Shown piece after piece: positions 1 to 5,912 of a DNA stretch of 5,931 nucleotides (position 1 is its first letter; every line of letters begins with the position of its first letter). A model generated the notes under the pieces. It did no database searches. It was not told where the DNA came from and was given only the letters and a program-made list of their open reading frames with translations. Origin of the DNA: Gammaproteobacteria bacterium UBA4475 (GTDB taxonomy: Bacteria; Pseudomonadota; Gammaproteobacteria; Pseudomonadales; Azotimanducaceae); contig DGOD01000174.1 of the NCBI GenBank assembly GCA_002389265.1, forward strand, positions 1 through 5,931, given 5' to 3'. A program made the translations under genes and the position numbers.

Positions 1-640
1 CCGTCTTACCTACACCAGGCTCACCAATTAGAACCGGGTTGTTTTTCGTACGGCGTTGTAGCACTTGAATGGTGCGCCTGATCTCGTCATCTCGCCCAAT
101 CACAGGGTCAAGCTTGCCCTTCTCTGCGAGTTCAGTCAGATTGACTGTATACTTGTCGAGGGCCTGCCGGGTCTCTTCTGCATTCGGATCCTTGACTGAC
201 TCACCACCGCGCATCTGATCAATGACCCGCGCTAGGGCTTCCTTCTTAACATTATACTTCTCAAATAGCTGGGCCAGGTTACCACGATCTTCAAGCGCCG
301 CCAGGATCACCAGTTCGCTGGAAATGAATTGATCGTCGCGCTCCTGGGAAAATTTGTCTGCGCGATTGAGTAGACGACCGAGCTCGGCAGACACCTGTAC
401 ATCACCAAAATTGTCTTTCTGCACCGCCAAGTTCCCCAGCAGCCCATCGAGCTCCTCACGGAACTTGGCGACATCGACGCCCATTTGTGCAAATAACGGC
501 CTAGTAGATCCTCCCCGTTGATCGAACAGCGCTATGACCAGATGGATCGGGGTGATCTGATTGTGGTCCTTGCCCACCGCCAAAGACTGAGCATCAGACA
601 TGGCTTCTTGTAGTTTGCTGGTAAATCGATCTATTCGCAT
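1..640 (-). CDS. clpB: ClpB ATP-dependent disaggregase, N-terminal part (runs off the left edge)
   Basis: ClpB is a cytoplasmic hexameric AAA+ chaperone that, with DnaK/DnaJ/GrpE, threads aggregated proteins through its pore to rescue them after heat stress. Only the first 213 codons are present. The start [10 protein letters not shown] matches E. coli ClpB closely. Residues 1 to about 145 form the Clp N-terminal domain, with [15 protein letters not shown] near residues 106-120. The linker includes MRGGES at 143-148. The first AAA+ domain begins with [13 protein letters not shown], and the Walker A motif GEPGVGKT (residues 206-213) lies at positions 2-25. The ATG at 638-640 has an AGGA Shine-Dalgarno at 651-654, 10 bases upstream. 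The reading frame is open to the edge, so the C-terminal two thirds lie outside the window. Codon 149, an internal GTG start in E. coli, is GTC here. The family call is near certain. Confidence 0.97.
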   Translation of the reverse strand, partial: MRIDRFTSKLQEAMSDAQSLAVGKDHNQITPIHLVIALFDQRGGSTRPLFAQMGVDVAKFREELDGLLGNLAVQKDNFGDVQVSAELGRLLNRADKFSQERDDQFISSELVILAALEDRGNLAQLFEKYNVKKEALARVIDQMRGGESVKDPNAEETRQALDKYTVNLTELAEKGKLDPVIGRDDEIRRTIQVLQRRTKNNPVLIGEPGVGKT

Positions 641-686
641 GAGTTATACGTCCTGTATTTGACTTGCCGAATGTAGGCTAAAACTT

Positions 687-715
687 AGTTTGGGGACAGG
701 CACTACTTATTCAAG
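687..715 (-). promoter_or_regulatory. Sigma-32 (heat-shock) promoter of clpB
   Basis: Read on the minus strand, CTTGAA (710-715) is followed after 14 bases by CCCCAAACT (687-695). This fits the RpoH consensus of CTTGAA, a 13-17 base spacer and CCCCATNT. The predicted start of transcription is near 680, which gives a leader of about 40 bases before the clpB ATG. The assignment rests on the motif, its spacing and the known heat-shock control of clpB in gammaproteobacteria. No good sigma-70 promoter for clpB was seen in the same interval. Confidence 0.8.
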
Positions 716-791
716 AGAAAATTACTCACCATTTAGCAACCTCTCAGCACCCTCAAATGATCTTGGTAGTGGCTTTCGATTGCTTTCGAGA

Positions 792-843
792 GAACCCTGT
801 GTCAATTTTGGCGGTTTTCCAGCAAGGGAACTCTGTGTCCAAT
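792..843 (+). repeat. Imperfect tandem copy of a GAACYCTGTGTC motif
   Basis: GAACCCTGTGTCAAT (792-806) recurs 36 bases later as GAACTCTGTGTCCAAT (828-843), with one substitution and one inserted base. The second copy contains the GTG proposed as start of the dgkA remnant. It may be a small local duplication or chance similarity, and no function is evident. Confidence 0.3.
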
Positions 844-1107
844 AACCCGCTTGAACAGAACGATCCTGCCGTCTTCGATAGAGGAGCAAATACTGGCTTC
901 ACGCATTTCAAGCATGCCACAGGCTTCTCGATGAGCGGACTGAACATGGCGTACCGCAACGAAGTAGCCTTTGGCCCGGAACTCGGCCTGCTTGTCATTA
1001 GTATTCCTTTGGCAACCTGGCTCGGCAGTAGCCCTTTAGAATGGGCGGCATTGATAGGCGCGGGCTTGATCGTCCTAATTGTTGAGCGACTTAACGCTGA
1101 TGGCTGA
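835..1107 (+). pseudogene. dgkA: C-terminally truncated diacylglycerol kinase (DgkA-like) remnant
   Basis: Residues from NTGFTHFK onward align by eye with the first 72 or so residues of E. coli DgkA, the small inner-membrane enzyme that phosphorylates diacylglycerol. Shared features are TGFT, the NE-AF segment (NEVAF, residues 43-47 region), a first hydrophobic span ending ATWL, and a second span ending IVERLN. E. coli continues ILNSAIEAVVDR, with catalytic Glu76 and a third membrane helix. Here the frame reads LNADG and stops, so the catalytic glutamate and about 45 C-terminal residues are lost. The usually conserved arginine after NEAAF is glycine, and the tryptophan in SWKGL is methionine, suggesting relaxed constraint. 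I chose GTG 835 because AGGG (825-828) lies 6 bases upstream. An ATG at 757 is in frame but has no Shine-Dalgarno, and the extra residues do not resemble DgkA. The frame overlaps greB by 8 bases. Confidence 0.75.
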
Positions 1108-1588
1108 AAAAGTCTACATCACACCAGAAGGCGCCAGGATGCTGAGGGACGAACTCACGAATATCTGGCGCGTCACACGGCCGGCCGTGACCAAAATCGT
1201 CTCTGCCGCGGCGGCACTAGGCGATCGCTCAGAAAATGCGGATTATATTTACGGTAAAAAGCATCTACGAGAGATCGATAAGCGTATTCGTTATCTTACC
1301 AAGCGCTTGGACAATCTTGAGATCGTGGATCGCAAGCCCACAGAACTCGACAAGGTGTTTTTTGGCGCCTGGATTCACCTAGAAGACGCAACCGGTGCTA
1401 TCAACCTGGTGCGTATTGTCGGGGCCGATGAATTTGACTTGAAAAAAGGTTGGATCAGCCTGAAATCGCCACTCGCCGTCGCTCTATTGGGCAAGCGCGA
1501 GGGTGATGATATTGTTGTTAAACTGCCCAATGGCAAACAGGAACTGTACATTCAGACCGTAAGTTATGAACCACCAGACAACACCTAG
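1100..1588 (+). CDS. greB: Transcript cleavage factor GreB
   Basis: GreB enters the secondary channel of RNA polymerase and stimulates cleavage of backtracked RNA, restarting stalled elongation complexes. The 162-residue product is near the 158 residues of E. coli GreB and aligns along its whole length. An N-terminal antiparallel coiled coil has the tip motif LGDRSENADY (residues 40-49), where Asp42 and Glu45 are the metal-coordinating acidic pair. Next come KKHLREIDKRIRYLTKRL and the globular FKBP-like C-terminal domain beginning at VFFGAW (residues 86-91). ATG 1100 gives MAEKVYITPEG, matching the family start; a TTG at 1079 would add seven unsupported residues. There is no strong Shine-Dalgarno before the ATG, which lies inside the last codons of the dgkA remnant (ATGGCTGA). 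Translation may therefore depend on ribosomes leaving that remnant. hisC follows after 15 bases. Confidence 0.95.
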   Translation: MAEKVYITPEGARMLRDELTNIWRVTRPAVTKIVSAAAALGDRSENADYIYGKKHLREIDKRIRYLTKRLDNLEIVDRKPTELDKVFFGAWIHLEDATGAINLVRIVGADEFDLKKGWISLKSPLAVALLGKREGDDIVVKLPNGKQELYIQTVSYEPPDNT

Positions 1589-1603
1589 TCGCAGGAATAG
1601 AGC

Positions 1604-2689
1604 ATGAGTTTTGAACGGCACAACATCCAGCGTATGCAAGGCTACGCCTCCGGAGAGCAACCGGAAGACGCTCAAACAATCAAACTTAATACCAACGAGA
1701 ACCCATATCCCCCGACACCTGCGGTGCAAGGCGTTATGCAGGATTTTGATCCGGTAGCACTTCGGCGCTATCCGCCGCCCACCGCCGACGCTTTTCGAGA
1801 TGTCGCTGCGGCTTTACACGGGGTCGCTCGCAACAACATCATCGCCACTCGAGGTGGCGATGAACTATTACGCCTCATTATCACGACCTTCGTCGATCCG
1901 GGCCGGCTGATCGCTATGACAGCACCCACCTATTCTCTGTATCCGGTCTTGGCGCAGATTCAGGACTGCCCGATATTGCAGATTCCGCTGCAGCCCAACT
2001 GGGCGCTTGCTGCGGACTTCTGCGACCAGGTTAACAACGCTGGTGCCGCGCTGACCCTGATCGTGAACCCGCACGCACCAACGGGACACTTGCTGGATGC
2101 TGCAACTATTGCGTCAATGGCTGCTCAACTGAATTCGGTCCTGTTGATTGACGAAGCCTATGTGGATTTTGTTGACCCATCAATACGGCATGACTGCCTT
2201 GATTTAGTCAATCAATTCGATAACTTGCTGTTCCTGCGCACGCTGAGCAAGGGTTACTCTCTGGCTGGCTTGAGATTTGGTTATGGCATCGGTGCTGCTA
2301 GTTTAATCACACCCATGCTGGAAAAGACTCGCGACAGCTATAACCTCGACCTACTCAGCCAAAAAATTGCCACGGCAGCCCTGCAAGACCAGGAACATGC
2401 TCGATTGACCTGGCAACAAGTGCGCGCAGAACGACAGCGACTCAGTGAGGCTTTGGCGGATATAGGCCTGACTTCGTCCCCCAGCCACGCAAATTTTTTG
2501 CTGGTGCAGGTTCCTGCAGCCATCGGCATATCGGCAGCAGCGCTCTACCAGGGTCTCAAGCAAAGACACATCCTGGTGCGCCACTTCGATCAGCCAAGGC
2601 TCGACGACAAACTTCGCATCACCATTGGCACATCGGACGAAAATGCACAACTGCTCAAAAATTTGAAGGAATTGCTGCCTGCGGCGTAA
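1604..2689 (+). CDS. hisC: Histidinol-phosphate aminotransferase family protein (HisC-like)
   Basis: This is a 361-residue fold-type I PLP aminotransferase of the HisC family. The family exchanges the amino group between imidazole-acetol phosphate or aromatic keto acids and glutamate in the cytoplasm. Visible motifs are LNTNENPYPP at the N-terminus (substrate-binding segment), RGGDELLRL, the PLP-stacking region APTYSLYP, Asp183 in IDEAYVDF (pyridine nitrogen contact), the Schiff-base Lys216 in RTLSKGYSLAG, Arg224 (phosphate) and Arg338 in LRITIGT (carboxylate). The usual PNNPTG is replaced by NPHAPTG (155-161), so the PLP-contacting asparagine is alanine. ATG 1604 has AGGAA at 1593-1597. The gene sits 15 bases after greB, with no other his gene in view. 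It could be the second HisC paralogue used for phenylalanine or tyrosine rather than histidine. The family is sure; the substrate is not. Confidence 0.88.
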   Translation: MSFERHNIQRMQGYASGEQPEDAQTIKLNTNENPYPPTPAVQGVMQDFDPVALRRYPPPTADAFRDVAAALHGVARNNIIATRGGDELLRLIITTFVDPGRLIAMTAPTYSLYPVLAQIQDCPILQIPLQPNWALAADFCDQVNNAGAALTLIVNPHAPTGHLLDAATIASMAAQLNSVLLIDEAYVDFVDPSIRHDCLDLVNQFDNLLFLRTLSKGYSLAGLRFGYGIGAASLITPMLEKTRDSYNLDLLSQKIATAALQDQEHARLTWQQVRAERQRLSEALADIGLTSSPSHANFLLVQVPAAIGISAAALYQGLKQRHILVRHFDQPRLDDKLRITIGTSDENAQLLKNLKELLPAA

Positions 2690-2725
2690 CCCAGTGTCAC
2701 TGGTAGCCAGCAACATCAATGAGCC

Positions 2726-2734
2726 TGCTAAAAT
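2726..2734 (+). promoter_or_regulatory. Possible extended -10 promoter for the DUF2244 gene
   Basis: TGCTAAAAT fits an extended -10 element (TGN plus TATAAT with one mismatch). No convincing -35 hexamer lies 16-18 bases upstream, which extended -10 promoters can tolerate. Transcription would start near 2741, about 20 bases before the next start codon. The 72-base gap after hisC makes a separate promoter plausible, but readthrough from the greB-hisC unit is equally possible. Confidence 0.35.
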
Positions 2735-2761
2735 CATTAAGCCATTTAGGGTGCCCTCAAT

Positions 2762-3238
2762 ATGGTCGACGCCGACATCAATCCCACTTCTCTCACTGGT
2801 CGTATCGTACTGGCGCCAAATTTTTCTTGGACTTGGCGGGCCAACCTCACCTTACTTTATAGTCTGATGGCTATCTCCGTGACTATCGGTGGTGGATTCT
2901 TATTGGCCGGCGCCTGGTTAATCCTACCTTTTTCGATTCTTGAGATAGGCTGTCTCTGGTTATGCATTCATTACTGCGTCTCCCGGTGTTATCGCCAGGA
3001 AATAATCACAATTTCGACCCACGAAGTGATGATCGAAAAAGGCATTTTTCATCGTCAGGAAGTCCGGAACTTCAACCGTAGCTGGTCTCAATTTTTGGTG
3101 AAGGAGCCTCGCCGTCGCGGCGATACGAGCACCATCTGTATCCGCTCTCACGGACAGGAATTGGAAATAGGCAGCTTCCTTAACCAGGAAGACAAAACCC
3201 GCCTCGTACGTCAACTACACCAGGTTGTTTATGGATAA
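2762..3238 (+). CDS. DUF2244 family small integral membrane protein
   Basis: The product is 158 residues and of unknown function. The family call rests on APNFSWTWRANL (residues 18-29), resembling the PN-S-W opening of DUF2244 proteins, then a hydrophobic stretch with GAWLILPFSILE (50-61) and a basic, beta-rich cytoplasmic-type tail. Two membrane spans are likely at about 29-48 and 52-73. The tail has a run of the type EIITISTHEVMIEKG followed by WSQFLVKEPRRRG, with regularly spaced hydrophobic residues. Length and layout match the family. ATG 2762 has AGGG at 2748-2751, 10 bases upstream. The gene lies downstream of hisC in the same direction, with a 72-base gap, and is separated from the TIR gene by 125 bases. 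The context gives no hint of function. Confidence 0.8.
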   Translation: MVDADINPTSLTGRIVLAPNFSWTWRANLTLLYSLMAISVTIGGGFLLAGAWLILPFSILEIGCLWLCIHYCVSRCYRQEIITISTHEVMIEKGIFHRQEVRNFNRSWSQFLVKEPRRRGDTSTICIRSHGQELEIGSFLNQEDKTRLVRQLHQVVYG

Positions 3239-3257
3239 TGATATGGCTATGATATCA
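3239..3257. promoter_or_regulatory. Operator-like dyad TGATAT-N7-ATATCA
   Basis: Immediately after the DUF2244 stop lies a 19-base dyad with six-base arms (3239-3244 and 3252-3257) and a seven-base spacer. Its right end also forms the perfect eight-base palindrome TGATATCA (3250-3257). The dyad is about 33 bases upstream of the -35 element proposed for the TIR gene, a position where a dimeric regulator could act. The same eight bases recur at 5871-5878 beyond the end of that unit. No cognate regulator is visible in the window. Confidence 0.3.
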
Positions 3258-3260
3258 ATA

Positions 3261-3293
3261 GTCTCGACGAGACGGGTAGTTAAGCGTCTTTTG
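3261..3293 (+). terminator. Weak, overlapping hairpins after the DUF2244 gene
   Basis: GTCTCGACGAGAC (3261-3273) is a perfect inverted repeat around a single A. Overlapping it, AGACG (3270-3274) can pair with CGTCT (3285-3289), which leads into a short T-run at 3289-3292. The two structures exclude each other. Stems are only five or six base pairs, so termination would be inefficient at best. Confidence 0.3.
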
Positions 3294-3319
3294 AATCAGA
3301 CCATGGCACTATAAATAAT
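3291..3319 (+). promoter_or_regulatory. Sigma-70 type promoter of the TIR-TPR unit
   Basis: TTGAAT (3291-3296) and AATAAT (3314-3319) are separated by exactly 17 bases and match the -35 and -10 consensus at 4 of 6 and 5 of 6 positions. An alternative -10, TATAAA at 3310-3315, would leave a spacer of only 13. Transcription would start near 3326, giving a leader of about 38 bases before the TTG start codon. Confidence 0.5.
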
Positions 3320-3357
3320 GATCATTTGGGGTTCACAACAGCCTCCCCAACAGGATC
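3320..3357 (+). promoter_or_regulatory. Leader hairpin that can involve the Shine-Dalgarno of the TIR gene
   Basis: TTGGGG (3326-3331) pairs with CCCCAA (3345-3350) across a 13-base loop. GATC (3320-3323) can pair with GATC (3354-3357) to form an outer stem. The Shine-Dalgarno AGGA (3352-3355) falls in the internal loop and outer stem. If the transcript begins near 3326 only the inner stem can form, just 1 base before the Shine-Dalgarno. It may damp translation or be fortuitous. Confidence 0.35.
3352..3355 (+). promoter_or_regulatory. Ribosome binding site fixing the TTG start of the TIR gene
   Basis: AGGA lies 8 bases before TTG 3364. The TIR domain begins right after this codon (AQVFLSYAHED), so a later start would cut into the first strand of the fold, and no in-frame ATG lies before it. 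This supports a genuine TTG start. Confidence 0.65.
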
Positions 3358-3363
3358 GGCAAC

Positions 3364-5472
3364 TTGGCCCAGGTTTTCTTAAGTTATGCACATGAGGATC
3401 TACCGCGCGTAAGATCCTTGGTGACCTCACTTGAAGCTGAAGGATATTCAGTATGGTGGGATCGTGCACTACAACCCGGGGAGAGCTTTGAGGCTACCAT
3501 TGACCGCGAAATTCAGGCAGCCCAATGTGTTGTTGTGGTCTGGAGTTACAGCTCAGTCAACTCTCAATGGGTCAAAAATGAAGCTCTTGAAGGCTTAGAT
3601 CGCGATGTACTGGTCCCCATCAGCATCGATGAGATTCGTTTGCCTGTCGCGTTTAAACAGCAGCAGTGCGCTAACTTCAAGAACTGGCCCCAGGCTGTGG
3701 ATCCAAATGAATACCGAAAGTTCTTGTCAGTACTCGACCGCGTACTCAATGCTGACAGCGCAGAAGAACTTCGCGAGCTCAAGGGTATTAACCACATGCG
3801 ATCCAGCGGACGGCAACGTTATCGCCGTCGACGTGACTATCTCTTGCCCGCAACTATCATCATTGCGGCGACCATTCTCTTGGCGGCTATTTCGCTCCTA
3901 ACGCAGGATCGAGTCGAGCTGGCCAAGGTTACACCGCGACTCACCATCGTCCCCTTTGCTTCCGGCAACACCCCAGATGAACAATTTTATGCTGACAGCA
4001 TGACCAGGGAAGTTATCCAGCGCTTCAGTCAGTTCGAAGATCTTGAACTCATTCAGGTCGGCGGTCTCTGGAACCTGGATCTCACCTCCATACCCCTGAA
4101 TATCATGCAAACAGAGTCTGATTACGCTCTCAGCGGCGATGTTGTTGTCAGTGAGGGGAACGTTAATCTTTCGGTGCAACTGAAGGATCTCGCGTCAAAT
4201 TCGCTCATCTGGCAAACAGTCTACAGCGACTCCAGCGATAATATTTTTGAGCTCCAGAAAAAACTTGTGTTTGGCGTATTAGGCAAACTGAATCTGGCCT
4301 CTGGTGATCATCTGGAAATGGCTAATCTTAAGTCTATTAGCCCCGACAAAACTGCCTACAGGGAATACCTACGGGGCATTGATCTGTTGCGCCGTGGCGA
4401 ACAGCATCATATTTTGTCGGCTATCAAGCGGTTTGAAACAGCAACGATGATTGACCCGAATTTTTCCGTGGCCTACGCCGCCATGTGCAGAGCTTATTTA
4501 GAACGCTATCGAATCAGCAACGCTACCGAAGAATTCGACATGGCTCAAAAAAACTGCCGGCAAGCTCTGCACCTCAATGAACGTCAGAGTGATGTCCAGC
4601 TGGCTCAGGCTGAACTTTATCGGACCAGTGGCGAAACGGATCTGGCGCGCTATCACTATACTAAGCTATTGGAACTAGATGCTCGTAGCGCCGAGGCAAA
4701 CATGGGACTGGCCGACATCTTTGCCCAAGAAGGCAACTACCAGTCTGCCGAGGCCCTATACTTGAAGGCGACACAATTACGGCCAAGTTATTGGAAAGCA
4801 CAGAACCAACTTGGGAGTTTCTATTTTCGACATGGGCTCTACTTCCAGGCCATAGAAAGTTATCTTCGAGTCACCCAACTAACAACGGCTAACGCCACCG
4901 CGTTGAACAATCTCGGGGCCGCACAGTACTATGCCGGGCATTTCGACCAAGCTTATCAATCTTGGCTCAAGGCCAGCCAGTTTTCGACGAACTCGGCGGC
5001 CTACTCGAACATGGGCACCGCCCTGTATTACGCCAAACGTTTCGATGAGGCGTTGCAACAGTTCGAAACCGCTGTAAAAATGGACTCTAATGATCACCGA
5101 CTCTGGGGCAATATAGGCGACATCCTGCGCTTTACCGCTCAAGACGAGCAACACGCGCAAGACGCATACCAGCAGGCAATCCGACTCGCTGAGAAAAACC
5201 TGACTATCAATCCCACTAACTCCGCTACAAATTCACGGCTAGCGGTTTATTACGCGGCTATCGGTGACCAAGAGAATGCTGAGAGTCAGATCGAAAAATT
5301 CCAAAACAATAATGGCACCGATTTCAATGTATTGTATGATCTTGCTGTAGCGACTTCGCTACTGGGACAGTTGGCGTCCTCGAGCCACTATATTGATATG
5401 GCCCGAGAAGCTGGCTATCCTCAAGTACTGCTTGACTCAGATCCACAATTCCAAGACAAGGACGTCTTATGA
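3364..5472 (+). CDS. TIR domain - membrane span - TolB-like - TPR protein
   Basis: This 702-residue protein is a likely transmembrane signalling protein. Residues 2 to about 128 form a bacterial TIR domain (TIR_2 type). It has VFLSYAHED as first strand, VWWDRALQPGESF, CVVVVWSYSSVNSQWVKNE with Glu73 at the place of the catalytic glutamate of TIR NADases, then VLVPISID. A basic stretch (RQRYRRRR, 150-157) precedes one membrane span at about 159-179, so TIR is predicted cytoplasmic and the rest periplasmic. Residues about 191-310 (LTIVPF, YADSMTREV, ALSGDVV, LIWQTVYSD, IFELQKK) resemble the TolB-like region found after CadC-type and adenylate cyclase-type sensors. From about 330 to 650 there are roughly eight TPR repeats, for example AEALYLKATQLRPSY and ALNNLGAAQYYAGHFDQAY. 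The TTG start has a good Shine-Dalgarno. The last codons overlap the next gene by four bases. The domain layout is well supported; ligand and output are unknown. Confidence 0.88.
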   Translation: MAQVFLSYAHEDLPRVRSLVTSLEAEGYSVWWDRALQPGESFEATIDREIQAAQCVVVVWSYSSVNSQWVKNEALEGLDRDVLVPISIDEIRLPVAFKQQQCANFKNWPQAVDPNEYRKFLSVLDRVLNADSAEELRELKGINHMRSSGRQRYRRRRDYLLPATIIIAATILLAAISLLTQDRVELAKVTPRLTIVPFASGNTPDEQFYADSMTREVIQRFSQFEDLELIQVGGLWNLDLTSIPLNIMQTESDYALSGDVVVSEGNVNLSVQLKDLASNSLIWQTVYSDSSDNIFELQKKLVFGVLGKLNLASGDHLEMANLKSISPDKTAYREYLRGIDLLRRGEQHHILSAIKRFETATMIDPNFSVAYAAMCRAYLERYRISNATEEFDMAQKNCRQALHLNERQSDVQLAQAELYRTSGETDLARYHYTKLLELDARSAEANMGLADIFAQEGNYQSAEALYLKATQLRPSYWKAQNQLGSFYFRHGLYFQAIESYLRVTQLTTANATALNNLGAAQYYAGHFDQAYQSWLKASQFSTNSAAYSNMGTALYYAKRFDEALQQFETAVKMDSNDHRLWGNIGDILRFTAQDEQHAQDAYQQAIRLAEKNLTINPTNSATNSRLAVYYAAIGDQENAESQIEKFQNNNGTDFNVLYDLAVATSLLGQLASSSHYIDMAREAGYPQVLLDSDPQFQDKDVL

Positions 5473-5852
5473 ATATAAAAATGATTAGTCTGTTTTTTTC
5501 CGCACTATTTTTTACCAGCGGCAGTTTCGCCGCTTCTAACTTGCAAGTAATGTTTAATGGCTGCGAGCCGACTGAGGTCATTAGCCATGATCGTAGCTGC
5601 GGCGGTAGCGCTAACGACCCGAAAGACACAGCCTGTCGCGACAACAACGGTCCTGTGCGCTGGGCACCTCTGGATTCAATCGCAAGTATTACGACTAAAG
5701 CAGGCTCTCCCGGCGAACTTAAAAATTGCCAGGCCCGCCCCAACCAAGGTTACTACCAGTGCATTGTCACGGGTAAGTCAGGCGATCACGTTGCCTATAA
5801 TGTCACGTCTACCGAAGGTTGCGTGCTGGATCCCATCATTATCATCAACTAA
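5469..5852 (+). CDS. Small exported six-cysteine protein, unrecognised
   Basis: The product is 127 residues and I do not recognise it. Residues 1-21 or 22 look like a Sec signal peptide: a short basic start with Lys4, the hydrophobic core ISLFFSALFFTSG, and a cleavage site after SFA or FAA. The mature part is about 105 residues with six cysteines (32, 44, 56, 87, 98, 118), an even number that suits three disulfide bonds in the periplasm or outside. It has no further membrane span and no lipobox, so it is probably soluble. AAGGA (5458-5462) lies 6 bases before ATG 5469, and the start overlaps the TIR-TPR stop as ATGA, implying translational coupling and shared function. It could be a ligand, inhibitor or partner of the periplasmic TPR array (inference). 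Another forward frame across this region (5557-5865) lacks a signal and is taken as a shadow. Confidence 0.75.
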   Translation: MNIKMISLFFSALFFTSGSFAASNLQVMFNGCEPTEVISHDRSCGGSANDPKDTACRDNNGPVRWAPLDSIASITTKAGSPGELKNCQARPNQGYYQCIVTGKSGDHVAYNVTSTEGCVLDPIIIIN

Positions 5853-5870
5853 TAGCATGCACTAATTTAC

Positions 5871-5878
5871 TGATATCA
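5871..5878. repeat. Second copy of the TGATATCA palindrome
   Basis: This perfect eight-base palindrome is identical to that at 3250-3257. The two copies lie just outside the TIR-TPR and exported-protein unit, one before its promoter and one between its last stop and its terminator. By eye I found no other copy in the window. Confidence 0.3.
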
Positions 5879-5880
5879 CT

Positions 5881-5912
5881 GGGCCCCTGTCGCGTTTTTC
5901 AGGGCGCCCTTT
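5881..5912 (+). terminator. Probable intrinsic terminator of the TIR-TPR unit
   Basis: GGGCCCCTG (5881-5889) pairs with CAGGGCGCCC (5900-5909) as nine base pairs with one bulged G, around a 10-base loop, and is followed by TTTCATT. The stem is GC-rich but the T-run is short. It lies 28 bases after the last stop codon, where a terminator for the two-gene unit is expected. Confidence 0.55.

Noticed and set aside
659..684. Plus-strand promoter TTGACT with TAAAAC for the dgkA-greB-hisC unit
   Set aside because: The spacer is only 14 bases and the -10 is poor; it also lies inside the clpB leader region.
757..834. N-terminal extension of the dgkA remnant from ATG 757
   Set aside because: It has no Shine-Dalgarno, and its residues do not resemble DgkA, whereas GTG 835 has AGGG at good spacing.
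2691..2703. Perfect inverted repeat CCAGTGTCACTGG after hisC as a terminator
   Set aside because: The six-base arms are separated by one base, leaving too small a loop for the full stem, and no T-run follows.
2351..2737. 128-codon minus-strand open frame opposite hisC
   Set aside because: It is antisense to a well-supported HisC frame, and its product resembles no family and is rich in residues typical of shadow frames.
4350..5310. DNA-level tandem repeat in the TPR region
   Set aside because: The repeats are visible only as degenerate protein motifs; the DNA units are too diverged for a nucleotide repeat.
5324..5743. 139-codon minus-strand open frame opposite the exported protein gene
   Set aside because: It overlaps two supported plus-strand genes, and its product has no recognisable domain.
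5557..5865. 102-codon plus-strand frame overlapping the exported protein gene
   Set aside because: It has no signal peptide and no ribosome site, and the other frame has both plus coupling to the TIR gene.
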